Shown here one piece after another: positions 49,469-62,300 of a stretch of 64,000 bases of DNA. The stretch spans positions 253,809 through 317,808 of the forward strand of contig MGXT01000023.1 of the NCBI GenBank assembly GCA_001801465.1, written 5' to 3'. Source of the stretch: Gammaproteobacteria bacterium RIFCSPHIGHO2_12_FULL_35_23. Lineage in GTDB: Bacteria > Pseudomonadota > Gammaproteobacteria > UBA12402. Within the stretch, counting starts at the first letter, position 1. Every line of letters starts with the position of its first letter. The notes under the pieces are model-generated. The model was not told the origin of the DNA. It saw nothing but the letters and a program-made list of their open reading frames with translations, and ran no database searches. A program made the translations under genes and the position numbers.

Positions 49469-50057
49469 GAGTAGTCTCCAAATAGTTCACAATATACTTA
49501 CCGAGCATATCGATTTCAACATTAATCAGCGAACCAATTTTATAAGTTTTAGCAATCGTCACCGCTTGCGTATGAGGAATTAAAGTCGCCGTGAAATTAT
49601 CTTCACCCACTTTAATAATAGTAATACTCATCCCATCTAAGCCTATAAACCCCTTATTAATAACGTAAGGTTTTAAAGATTTAGGTAAACTTAAAGTTAA
49701 TAACCAAGCTGAATCTTCAAGTTTAATGGCTAGCACTTCACACACTGTGTCAACATGGCCTTGCATAAAATGCCCACCAATACGAGAATTAGCGGTAATG
49801 GAACGTTCTAGATTAACTTCATCACCTACCTGAAACTTAAAAAAATTAGTACAACGCTGTGTTTCAGGTACAACCTCTACTTTAAAATAGCTTGAATGAA
49901 AATCTATGACTGTTAAACAGACGCCATTAATCGCTACGCTATCACCAATTTTTAAGTCAGCAACTATCGGTATCGATTCAATGCTAAAACGCCAAATAGG
50001 AGTAGCTTGATCAATTGCAATAATTTTTCCAATACATTCAACAATACCTGAAAACAT
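49452..50057 (-). CDS. ribE: riboflavin synthase alpha chain
   Basis: The frame is open to 50096, but GGGGGGA just before ATG 50057 and the family start 'MFSGIVECIGKI' fix the start. The 201-aa protein has the two-barrel repeat: 'GDSVAINGVCLTV' with 'GGHFMQGHVD', and 'GFIGLDGMSITI' with 'TLIPHTQAVT'. It converts two lumazines to riboflavin. It is the first gene after the FMN riboswitch. Confidence 0.95.
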   Translation of the reverse strand: MFSGIVECIGKIIAIDQATPIWRFSIESIPIVADLKIGDSVAINGVCLTVIDFHSSYFKVEVVPETQRCTNFFKFQVGDEVNLERSITANSRIGGHFMQGHVDTVCEVLAIKLEDSAWLLTLSLPKSLKPYVINKGFIGLDGMSITIIKVGEDNFTATLIPHTQAVTIAKTYKIGSLINVEIDMLGKYIVNYLETTHAQSI

Positions 50058-50160
50058 GATTCCCCCCAAAAAAACCATAGTAAATTTCAACAGCAAACAA
50101 GCAGTTAAACCAAAATTAATTTCAGGGAAAATAAAAAAAGGTACCCTCGCACCCCTTAAT

Positions 50161-50303
50161 GCCTACTTTCTTTCATCCGGACTATCACCGTCGGCTCTGG
50201 CTTTTAACCAAATCTGCTGACCTATTCATTGAATAGCGCTCGCGGGCTCTCCCTAAGGGGATTACCGCCGGTAGGGAATTACACCCTGCCCTGAAAGTAA
50301 TGA
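50161..50303 (-). promoter_or_regulatory. FMN riboswitch (RFN element)
   Basis: On the minus strand the conserved pieces occur in order: CAGGGCAGGGTGTAATTCCC, TACCGGCGGTAAT, AGCCCGCGAGCG, CAGATTTGGTTAAAAGCCAG, AGCCGACGGTGATAGTCCGG and ATGAAAGAAAGTAGG. These are the RFN helices P1-P6. FMN binding lowers expression of the downstream operon. AAGGGGTGCGAGGGTACC followed by seven T residues (about 50134-50158) may be the terminator hairpin of the expression platform. Confidence 0.96.
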
Positions 50304-50306
50304 AAT

Positions 50307-50335
50307 TTATAACGCGTTTTTAATTATTTTGTCAA
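50307..50335 (-). promoter_or_regulatory. promoter of the rib-coa operon
   Basis: On the minus strand TTGACA (50330-50335), a 17-bp spacer and TTATAA (50307-50312) make a near-consensus sigma70 promoter. Transcription would start at the first base of the riboswitch. The stop of the giant gene is only 33 bp upstream. Confidence 0.8.
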
Positions 50336-50367
50336 ATAAATTCTGTGTACGTAATTAAATAAAGCTC

Positions 50368-53300
50368 TTATTGACTGCGCCCCCCCGGACGAAACCTTGA
50401 TGGTGATATAGGTGCAGGTGCAGGTGCAGGTTCAACTTCACGATCAGCAACAGCATCTTCTTGCAGAGCTCTAGCCAAAAAACCTGTTTCAAAACGAGTT
50501 CTTGCAAGAGTTCTACTAGTTCTCGCTGCCGTACCTGGTAAAGTGGCAACTTCCTCCTCAGCAATAGCAGCTGCTCTAATACCTCCAAATCTCCCTTGCA
50601 TATAAGTATTCATAGCAAAACATGAGCCAACAGGTAGATGAGAAAATCCAGCTAATCCAGCAAACCTATTTGCTTGCCCTGCAGTATCTTCATCTCTACT
50701 AAGCAGTACACTTAATGTAGCCTCCCTTGTCATGCCTGCAGCATGTTGAAGACCAGTTAACTGATGCGTATCTAAAACACTAACTTGTCGACTTAACTGT
50801 CTACCAGCAGCATCTCTTCTCGCTGAAGGCTCACCAGATACTGCTGAAGCCATACCACCAGGAGAAATTATTTTTTCAGATTCACCACTATATCTTTCAA
50901 TTAAAACCCGAACGGCACATTCTATTTCATCTTGTACTGTAGCGCCATAACAGCGCGCTCTAAGAGCAAAGCTATCGGCAATTTTTTCATTTATTCTTTC
51001 CTGCTCATTCTTGCGCCAAATTTCAGCTTGCTCATCATCTTCACAATGAGTGACTTTATAGTCGGTAAAACGTTTTTCTTGAGCAATAATATTATCAATT
51101 ACACACCTGTCACTTTCGGTTTCAGTATTTTTAAGATTTTCTATCATAATACTAATCGCATTATCTGTCCAAATATGCCAATAGAAAAGTCTATCTTTTA
51201 ACCAAAGTTTATCTTCTTGACTACCACGTTCTTGCAGTACAATTAAACATTGTTGTAATGCTTCTTTATGTTCTTTTACTCTTATATTAAATATATTATC
51301 ATCAGCTGCTCGCCCTGTTTCAAATTCTGCATATTGATCCGCTACAATTCTAAGATTTTCTGCCAATTCTGCCGCTAACTGTTTCATTGCTGCATCTGTT
51401 TGAACTCTATACGTTTCCATCTCTGTTAAAATTTGCTGTTCAACAGCAGCAATTGCTGCTGTTAAGCTAGCAATTTCAGCTGATTTCGCATCAATTAGTT
51501 TCTGACTATTAAGTATTCTGCCAGCAGCCATCTCTTTTCGCTGCTTAAAAGCATTTAAATATTTTTGTAATCTAGCACGCTCATCTTGACTATCTTGATA
51601 TGCCGCACGTTCCGTTGCACTCATCTTGGACAACAGCAATTGCTCTGCTGCCCTTTCTGCCTCAGTAGTAAGTTGAACAGGCAGTCTGCTTATTAATAAC
51701 TCTATGCTTGCAATTTGTTGATTTAGGCTACCAATTTCTGCCTCATCATCTGCCTTAATTTTTGCATGCCTTTCCTCTAACTGTTGTTTAGCCAGTGTCG
51801 CTGAATCTAACAATACTTGCTGTCTTGCCATTATCTCATTTTTCTCTTTCTTCATTTCTGCAGCAAGTACCTTATATATATCTTCCATAGCTTTTATTTT
51901 CATTTGATGATCAGCCTTAGCTTTTGCTTCAGCATAATCTTTAAGACGTAATGCTTGTTGTATATTGCGCGCAGCCCGACCTGGTTGTAAAGCATACTCT
52001 AAGTAGGCTTTTTCTAATAGATGATCAGAGAGTTGAGACAAACCACTAACTAATCCCTTTATTAAATGTCTAGATATTAATAATCTTCTAACTCTTTCTG
52101 CTTGCATTAAAAAATTAGGATATTGCGTCATATCCTCATACTTAGGACTCTCTTTAATTGCTGCAATAAAAGTATCATATTGAGATAACATCTTTTCTCT
52201 ATCACTCAATAGAAATAGCTTTTGTAACTCCTCTCCTATCCAATAAGAAAATGTGCCTGACGCTGATTCTGGCAAATAACGTCTTCTTTTCACTGCACCA
52301 TCAATCTCTGCTGGAGTTTCTGGCTCATAATCTTCAGGATTTAAATTTAAACCTCGTTTAAAATCCTTAATTACTTCATACATATCAAAAACAAACAACT
52401 CTTCTGACAAACTTCTACCTAGTATTTGTTGAATTAATTGCAGCTTATGGAAAGAATCTCCACTTGCTAAGAGCTCACTACTTAAGCCTATTAATTCCTG
52501 AATTTGTTGTTCTTTATCAGCATCAGAATATTTATCGTCAATCTTAACTGATAAAATATCTTCAATTCGACATAAATTAGCCATTAGCTTATCATCTACT
52601 TGATGTCGCTCTTCTTCATGATAAATTTTTAAACTTAAAGGCAAACGTGCTACAGATTCTATAGCAGGACTTAGTCTATGCAGAAATGCCTTCACTTTTG
52701 TTAATTTTGCTTTTAAAGTACTTGCAGTAAAGATAAAGCTTTGCCTACAACAACTTAATGCTTCTATCAATTGCATTAAGGTAAGCTCGCCTAAACGATC
52801 AGCTAAATGCTCTTGAACTGATAACTCAGTTAATCTCACTTTATCATAACCCAGTTTTTCTAATAAATTTTGTAAGGATATAACTGAAAAACTTCCCTCT
52901 AACTCTTCATTTGAAAAAATTTCTGCACATTCAATAGATGAATAGCCTAACACTATTTTAAGAAAGTTCTTTAAAGATATCTCTGCAAGCGATTTGTCAA
53001 CCTCAACTCCCGCATAATTCACTTCATCAATATTAAGCGCTTTTAAAAAATGCTCAAACTCAAGATCTCTTAATTTGCTATTTAATTCAGAAGGTGAAAA
53101 AAACTCTTTGCTCAATACTACGTATCTCTGATCATCAAGATACTTTTTAAATATCGGCAAAGTGCTTAATAAATCAATATCAGCACGAGTAAAGTTATAA
53201 CCCAAACGAGTTCTACCAGAAGAAGCTCCGCTTGGTTTCTTGCCTACATATCCTAAACGAGTAAAGAGATCACTTAAAGTAATCTCTTGATTTGCAGTAA

Positions 53301-56300
53301 GATCTTTAAATAATTGAATAAATCCTTGAGCTCTTTCTTGTATAGCCTTAACAAATGTTTCTCTTGAGCTCTTAGATCGATACTCACGAACTAACCATAA
53401 TATAGCATCATAAGGCTTACTTTCATTGCCTAAAGAGATCACAAAATCTAACAAACTTTGTAAAGAGCTGACTTTCAATACATCTACTTTTCTAATAAGC
53501 TGTCCTGAATAACTGGTTGCAAGCTCTTTGTATTTTGCAACAATTTGTTTATCTAAAGAGGGTGTCAAACTATGAATAATACCTCTTATCGTACTGAATA
53601 AATTTATTCTTCTATAAGAAACTGTCGATAACAATTGCAATGGACTAAAAAGACTAGCTACTACTGGCTGCTTCAAATCTTTGTCTATTAAAAATAGAGC
53701 GTGTGTGTTGAATACTCTTATTCTTTCTGCAGCTGATTTATTAAAACTAGACAACAAGCTATTCTTAATTCTTATCATGTCAGTCACAGAAATTATCACG
53801 GCTGGCAAATTACTTATAAACTCTTCAACTGCAATGCCCCAGGCCTCGCTATCTTCTTCTGTTCTCTTTAAAAGCTTAGGAAATATTTTTGTGGTTAGTT
53901 GATCTTGAATTAATAGATACAGCGGCGATCTTTCTACTTCGCCAGCAACTACTTCCTCATCTCCTGTCCCAACACTTTTAGAATCCATACTTTCAGCATC
54001 ATCTTCTTCTCCAAAACTCTCTTTATAAGCATTCACAATGGCTTCAACTTGCATAGAGCTAAAAATGTCACTCTGAAGACTAGGATCATCATTTTCTACA
54101 GCACTAACTATTTGCTCCCATAAAGCCAATAACCTTTGTCTTTTTAATTCTTTATTTAACTCGGAAACCCCTTTAATATTAGTAACACTTCTATTTTCTA
54201 GATAAATATCGAGCGTAGTAGCAGCGCCACATAAATCACTTAGTCTTGCAATTAATGGGCGTAACATCTCATTATGACTAATAGAGGCATTGGCTAATAA
54301 ACTAGCTTTAGCCGCCATTAAATGGTTATATTGTTCTGCAGAAAGAATAATTGGCCTATCTATTAATTCAGAAGGTAACACCAAATCATCAATAGTTGAA
54401 GAAGCTCCACTATTTAATCTATCTAAAACAGAAATTAATATTTCATAAAATCTCTTTCCTGCCGACACTAGCGGCTTTATAATTTCTACCTCAGAAGGTA
54501 AATGTAAGTGTCTTATTCCAGCAGTTTCCAACTGCCTAACAACACTTTTTATATTACAAAGTTCAGTTATACTAAATTCAGGATTTTCTTTAGCTAATCT
54601 TAAAGCATAATTAACACGCAGCTGAACTTCTCTTTCTAAGGAACTTAATTCAACTGCTGACTCTGCTTGTATTTGGCTTAGCTGCTTATACTCACTAGAG
54701 TATCTATGTAAAATGCCGAGTGCTTCAATATTAAATAGATCGTCCTCAAACTCTTTATCAGCGCTGCTTTTAACCTCGCTCAGCTTTGTTAAAGCAGCTT
54801 CTATAATACTATGGATGGCTCTTTGACGATCACCCTCAGCAACTTCCCCTATTATTTCTCCTTGTTGTTCAGTCGTAAATGTATTAAATAGAGTACTAGC
54901 TTCTCTTATTACTTGGGCGTTATTCTCATATTTTAAATGAATTTCTGTTTGTAGCGCTCTTAATCTTCCTTTGAAACTATTATATATATCGAAACTTACT
55001 GTGCAATCTAAAGCAAATAACTCTGTCTTCATGCTATCAATTACACTTAACCATGCGTTTATTTGATCTACATTAAACCCTAATACCTCTATTGCATGTT
55101 CAGCAGGAAGTTTTTTTAATCTTTCAAGAAAATTACGTAATTGTGCAATCTCTATCAAAGTATCCAGTGCTTCTTTATATTTAGCAAACGTAGCTTGAAG
55201 CTTAGTAATATTTTCAACCAACTCAGTAAAGTCATTACTACTGCGACCAAAAATAATTAATTGTGCACTAATTTCAAGCGTCGCAACTAATGCTGATCGC
55301 TGAATACCTGAATATTGTCTGAATTTTTCTCTTAAATGCTCAGGCAGATCACTTTCTTTTAATTCGCTAAATGCAAATTTATTATGTGCAACCATATAAT
55401 CTCGGAAGGCCATTATTTCTTTAAGATCTTCTGTAGTAAAGCCTGCACACTCAGCTAATTTTTGAATAGTTACAGCCATACTATCTCGCAAACTCCAGTA
55501 CTGACTAATTAGTTCCAAAAATGGTGATAACATGATTAATTCAGCTAAGCATCTATTTTTATATTCTTGCTTTTTAAGAGCGGCAGTTACTCCAGAACTT
55601 TGTCCACGCATTTCTTTTAGATTTTTAATTTTTTCTGCATAACGACTATCAAGTTTTAATAATCTTTCTAAGCGGATACAAAAAGCCCAATCTGGATTTT
55701 CTGCTTTAATAACATGCTTTAAATACCTTCTATAGGCTAAATCAAAACGTTCAGACAGCTCTTCTTTTTCTAAAGGTGAACCAAAATTTTGAACTATTAA
55801 TACAGCTTCTTTTATAAAAGCCAGATCTCTTTTAATACATTCTGATGTAAAGAAAGGCGGTTGTTTGCTTGGTTTTTCATCAAGCCAGTCATTAATAGTA
55901 ATAAGACGAATACGTAATACAGCTAAACTCTTAGTGGCGATTTTAGCAAAATTAGTTTTATCTTCCTCGGGCGCTAATATAGTAAAAAATCTCCAAAATG
56001 CTCTATCCACTGAAGTATAAAGCTCTACACTTCCTTCATCTGCAAATGCTCTAAAACCTTTCTTAGTCGTGTCAAAGGAAATTGCTTTAGTTTTATCTTT
56101 AACTCTTTTTTGCAATATTTTGAATTGATCAACTAATTTACTCTGCCATGCAGTAAATAATACCAAATACTTCTCCTTATGCGAAGCATCCATATTATGT
56201 AGTACTGCTGTTATTTTTACTTTGAAAGCATGATCTTCTGCAAAACCGTCTCGCAACTGATCAATTAATTCTCTACTTGCAGAAAAATCGTTATCGTTAA

Positions 56301-59300
56301 ACTTCTCAAATAATTCAAATAATTTTTCAGCGAATTTATTAGCTGTTTTAATATCATTAAAACGTTTAATTTGAGCAGTTGTAGCAAATCCTTTACTAAT
56401 AAATTTTTCAATTAACTCCAATGGCACTACGTCTTGAGCTAGAAGCTCATTAATTCTATTTTGCCAATAAACAACATGTTGTTTCAAAAATGGTAATTCA
56501 GCTACATTAAAACTAAAAATCTGCACCAGCATTTGCTCTAATTGTACTTTATCTTTATCTTTATTTTTCACATTTTGCAAGTACTGCTCAATCTGTTGTT
56601 GGAATGCAAATCTTTGTCGTGCCAACGTCCAAACTTTAATCTGTTCTTCTATTATAGGATCCATAGGATGATTTGAAGCAGCATGTTTAAAGATATTATG
56701 CAGGCTGATTACATAGTCTTTTATAAAAACAATTTCCGGCATATCTTGAGTTGAAATTAGATCAATATTACCAACAATCGCCATTAACACATCTTTTAAT
56801 TTATCAACGCGAAGCTGATCTAACCATTGTGCTAATGTTTTATAATCAAGTCTGTTGAGCGTATTAACTAACTGACACCATTTAGAAATATCTGAGAAAC
56901 CTCTACTCATCCCCTCACATTGTAAAATAATTACATCATAAGAAGTCTGCAGTTTAGTAGGTAATTCACTGTCTTCTATAGCAGTTAATAATAACCTCTT
57001 AGTATCACCAATATTAATGCCTTCACCCCATGAGTCTGGAAGCAGTTCAATCAATTCTTTTAAAGAAATCAATGGTTTTTTCGATGCTAAACCAAATCTA
57101 ACTAACGATAATAAACTAGGATTAATTTTTTCCCAAACTGGATTTATAGCCCTCTTTCTAATCTTTAACTTAGGCTTTGTTTTTGCTCTTGATAAAATTC
57201 TTATTTTATCAGTTTCGTTAGCAGTTAACACAGAAGAGAGAGGCCCTTCTCTTCTAATAAATAATGCTGTTTCTTTTGATCGATCACTAATCACTGGTGT
57301 TGCGGCAAATTCACACATTGTGTCTAAATCTTGTGGAAGCACATTGCCTCGAAGAATATAAGATAATCTTGCAATAGCTTGACGACGCTTAACCACCTCA
57401 CCTTGAGCAATATTTGCTAAATTTATTCTTGCTACATCAACCCCATCAGCAAAAGTTGCAATAGAGCCAATTTCTTGGATTAATTTATAGATAACCCAAT
57501 CACCGCATGTATGGCCATCAGTTTGTAATCTTTCATTTCTTAAAGTTGCTTCCGTAACACTCCATGCTGGATGCACTTCATGCATTGTATCGTTAATTAT
57601 TTTAATAATTTGAGCATCATCTACAGGATAAAAATTACCAGAATCCCAAATATTAACTTTTACTGTTTTATCTTTAACAGTTAATTTAACCCGAATCCAG
57701 TGATTATTATGAACTACTACCGGTATATACACTTCGTATTGTGGATCAACGGTAGAGTTTTGTGCAAAACTTTGTAGTATACTTTTAACTCTATCAGTAA
57801 ATGTATGATGCACTCCAGCATCAGCACCAACTGCTGAACTAATAATTATTTTTCTACCATCACGAGCAATTTCAGAAAAATCAGCAAGCGATTCAGCATT
57901 CTTTAAAAATTTACCTAATATCAAATTGATATCAATATCTGATAAATAAACCCTTCCTGGACTAGCTGGATGAGACTCCTCATCGGCTCTAAAAGCCTCA
58001 CATGCAGCCAATAAATTAGTAGCTGCCCTTGCATCAGCCGCTACAATTCCACCTAATTGTCTAGAGCTAGCAGAGTCTATTGTTCTTAAATTTTCAGCTA
58101 TGGAGGCAATATTTAATTCCCCAAAATTTTTATTACCTGCAAATACTTGTGAAAAATAAACAAGCAGTTGATGATAGGCAGGGTCTATGTCTGCACTACT
58201 ACGAGCAAAAGAAACAAGATTTAAATCTGGATAGGTTGCTTTAATTGCCACTATACAGTTTCGTATGATAGAAAAATAATTAGTCAGCATTTCTGTTAGC
58301 AGAGGATCGTTTAAATCTATTTCTTCTAAGCCATTTGTTTGACCGCTCGTTAATAAAGCTTTAAGCTGCCTTACAGTAATATGACTTTGTAAACCTTGCT
58401 GACGCAAAATTATTGTTAAAGCAATAGCTGAGGCATTTTCTAAATTAGTTTCCGGCGTAATGCCTTCTACATTACCCCAATTCTCTGCAGTCTGGCCAGA
58501 TGGTATAATTAAGGTTTTTAAAAGTTGTTTTAATTCTTCAGAAATCCTAACTTCATCTCTATCAACAGCTCCTGCAGCAGCAAATTCATAATCCTCAGCA
58601 ATCTCTTCCTCATCTTCATCAGCCTCTTCCTCTAAATCTTGAAGTGTAGGAACAGGTTCTTCTACCTCCTCTATTTTCAGAGCCGAAGCTGTCAATTTAG
58701 ATAAAGCATATTTTGCTGTTGCAAGCTCATTAGCAGTTTCCTCTGTTAATGCATAAGCATCAAGTTTTTTTAATACCCATTGTTCAGCATAATGCTCTAC
58801 CAATTCCTGCTGAGAAATTAAACCTCCTTGTAAAAAAGCTTCAATTATAAAAACAGCATTACTCTTAAATAGTTTATTTATAAGAAAAGGGTTTCGCCAT
58901 ACACTAAAATATTTTGGTTGCTCAGTGGCTTTTTCTTTAAAAATCCTAGTGGTGATAATTTCAGCCAAATTAAAGTTTCTTTCGAATTCTTCTCGAGCAA
59001 CAGCAGTGTTTGGATCAACATTGCAATATTTAAAGATCTTTGCATAAAGATAAAGATCATACTTTACCCCTTGCTGACGGTTATCCCATTGATCAAGAAG
59101 ATTTTTGGTCTCTTTTATATTTGGATCAGGCCTTGCAGCCGGAGATAATATATCAGCTAATAACTGAAAGCTATCAACAAGAAGTGAATCTTCTTTGGGT
59201 AAAGCTGAGATAACTCTTAAAAGTTTTTGATGAAGCGCCATTTTTTCTTCTGGCGGTAGTTGTTTTATAATTAATTCTAAATTGTCTCTACTTAATTCAA

Positions 59301-62300
59301 TCATTGAATCAATTAATGCTTCTACAGAAACGCTCATCCTTCGTATAATTGCATTTTCATCGCCTTTAATTTCAACATTTAAAAATTTATCTGCGAATAC
59401 ATTGATTTTATCTATTGCTGCCTTAGCTTGATTATCTAATAAAGCTTGTATTCTTAATTTTGTCTGATGAGGTACAGTCTTTCCTTTTACTTGAATCTGA
59501 TCAGAAAGCTTAGCGACAACCTGCCTTAGCTTTTCTCTTATAGGATCAAACCATTGAGGTAACGCTCTTATTTTAATTAACTGTTGAGCAAACTCATAAA
59601 GCCGTTCTGTAAACAAAGGATTATCAAACTCTATGGATACAAAAGGATTAAGTAAAGCGCTTAGTTTTTCTGTAATACCTCGTTGCCGTGCAATATCAAA
59701 AGCACCTGTAGGCTGTTTTGTCAGCAATAACTTTTCTGCTTCATCTAAACAATCAAATGCACTCATTAATGATAGGTATTCATCTACACTATTTTTAACA
59801 ACCTGTCTCTTTTTAATAGGTTTAACCTCAGATTCTGTGGTAACCTCTTCAGTCATTACTTTTCTTGTTAACTCGAATTTTTCAAAACTTAATACTAATT
59901 TGCGCACATCTGCAATGCGTTGCAGTCTTTTTTCATTAGCAGATGTAGCCTCAGCACTGACTTCAGCCCCCCCTTCTGAACGCCCTAAAAGATTAAGTAC
60001 GGCTCGTCGATCCTCATTTAGCCTTCTTATCCTTTGCGAAATGCGTCTAGTCCATCGCGTCCAAAACCAATAACTATTTAATTCAGCAAGTTCCCTATCA
60101 ATGTTCTGCAACTGACTCTCTAAGTAAGTTTGGCTTTTGAAACTACTAACACTATCGGAACCTTTATTTAAGTTCGCTATCTTTCCAAATAATTTACGCA
60201 AATTTTGGTCTTGCAGTCGAGGAACATGCATTATAAATAAACCATAAGTGTCCAATATTTCACATAAATTACCAATTCCAAAATATTCAACAAATTGATC
60301 AAAATTAACTATCTTATCTGAATCAATAAGAATCGCTAATATAGATTCATTAATTGCATTTTGTTCAGGGGCCGCTAATGCTTGAGCTTCAGCCATATTG
60401 GGATTTCTTAACCTATCCAATAGCCAATGAATAAATAGCGTACGCATTTCTACGGTTACATGCTCAGAATCTGAATCATGCAGAACAAGTTGTAAATTTG
60501 GATTCCACCTCATAGTGTCTTGAGGATTAAATCGCGTTGCTACAGTAAATGATACTGACCTAGCTAGCATTGTTCTAACATACTCTAAACGAATCCGTTT
60601 TGCATCAGCAGTAGAAAGCCAATCGTTGGGACGTGATGATCCTTCTGCCCCTTTTCTACCAACAATAAAAGCTCTTAAATCAGTATATCTTTCTGGCCTC
60701 TCTACCCATTCACGAACCAATGCTAAAGCTGCTTTATCGAAAGCAGAGGATTCTCTTTGTTCAAGCACTGGCGAATCAATGCTCGCTGTCACAGAATCAC
60801 TTTCATTACCTGAAAGCTCAGCAATGTAATCCGTTAATAAATTTTTATTGGCAACAGGGGAAGGGTCACTTAGTAAGTCGCTAAGAACACTCAACTGTTC
60901 TTCTTTTGTAAAGTCCTCTTCCAACAAACTCTTTAAAGAACTTGAATCCAAAACAGGTAGTTGAAATCTTAACCATTTTTTCAAGAAGTCTTGTCTTTGA
61001 GCTGGTGTACCCCACTTTATTGCAACTCGATAACAGAAACCTAAATTCATTTCTTCTGTTACAAAATCTTTTTTCTCATTAAGCCAGTTTTGAATATAAA
61101 CTATAAATGTATTAATTCTTCTGGAATCAAAGAACAATAAGTCGCTCAGTATTTTTGAAAATTTATCTATTACATCAAAGTCTATAGAAAAAATATTATC
61201 AAAAACTGTATTTAACTCTTTTGTAATAAGCACGTTTAATTGCTGCAAAGAACCAAAAGAATAAACAAGATCGTGTAATTTGTTTTGCTGAGCTTCAATA
61301 TCAGTACGCTTTAATTGTCCAGCTAGCCAATCATGTAAAATTGTTGCGCTATCAGAAGTCAATTCATTTTTATCAAAAATATGTTTTATTTCATTTTTAA
61401 GTGAAGTTGCACTCAAATTAACTAAACGAAAAGATAAATACTGTATCAACAATTCTTGCGATTCATTAGGAGAATCACTGTCTGCAATTATATCACAACA
61501 AAACCGATAATATTTTCCAAACTGATCTTTTTTTGTATTGGCAATTTCTTGTAATTTTGGTTTTAAAGTTAGATTCCATAAACTTGAAACAAGTTCAGAT
61601 GAAATTAAAAGTTTTATATTCTTTATACACGATTGAATTAATGTCTCTATATCAGCTTGTTGCTCTATTTTACGCAATATGGCAATAACTTCTAATTTGC
61701 TTATCGCTTCTTTTAATGGTAAATCTCCATATTCAGAAACCAAATAAAGTATAGTTTTATATTTCGGATAATTATTAGGATCAAATGTTTCACCTAATGC
61801 ACTCATTGCTGTAACTTGTGGTCTTAAAAAATCTTGCATTAATTGCTTAAAGCCTTCTTGGCCTCTTCGCCGTACATAAGCAAACAAAGCTTCATCCTGA
61901 TTAAATAACTTACTATCAAAACCACCAGCTTGATTATATATCGAGCACTCTCTTGCTTGCTCTGGATGTAAGGGGAAAAAATTATTGCTATTGTCAAATA
62001 ACCATCTTAACCTTTTTGCCGCGATAAAATGTAATGGATTTACTGCTTGTCCATCAATTGTTACCGTAATATTTTGATCACTAATAGATTGAATATAGAA
62101 AATATAATCTAATGAAAAACTCTTTTCATAATTGTAATTTTGAATGAAGTGTTTTACTGCTGCACTAAGCTCATCTTTGTATTCTCCAACTTCTTCTGAT
62201 TGATTAAGCAGCCAAAGAAGCTGACGGTTAATTTCATCTAAACTTTTAATCTCAATGAAAATGCCGTTAATCTCTATACGACAAAGAACATTGTGATTAT

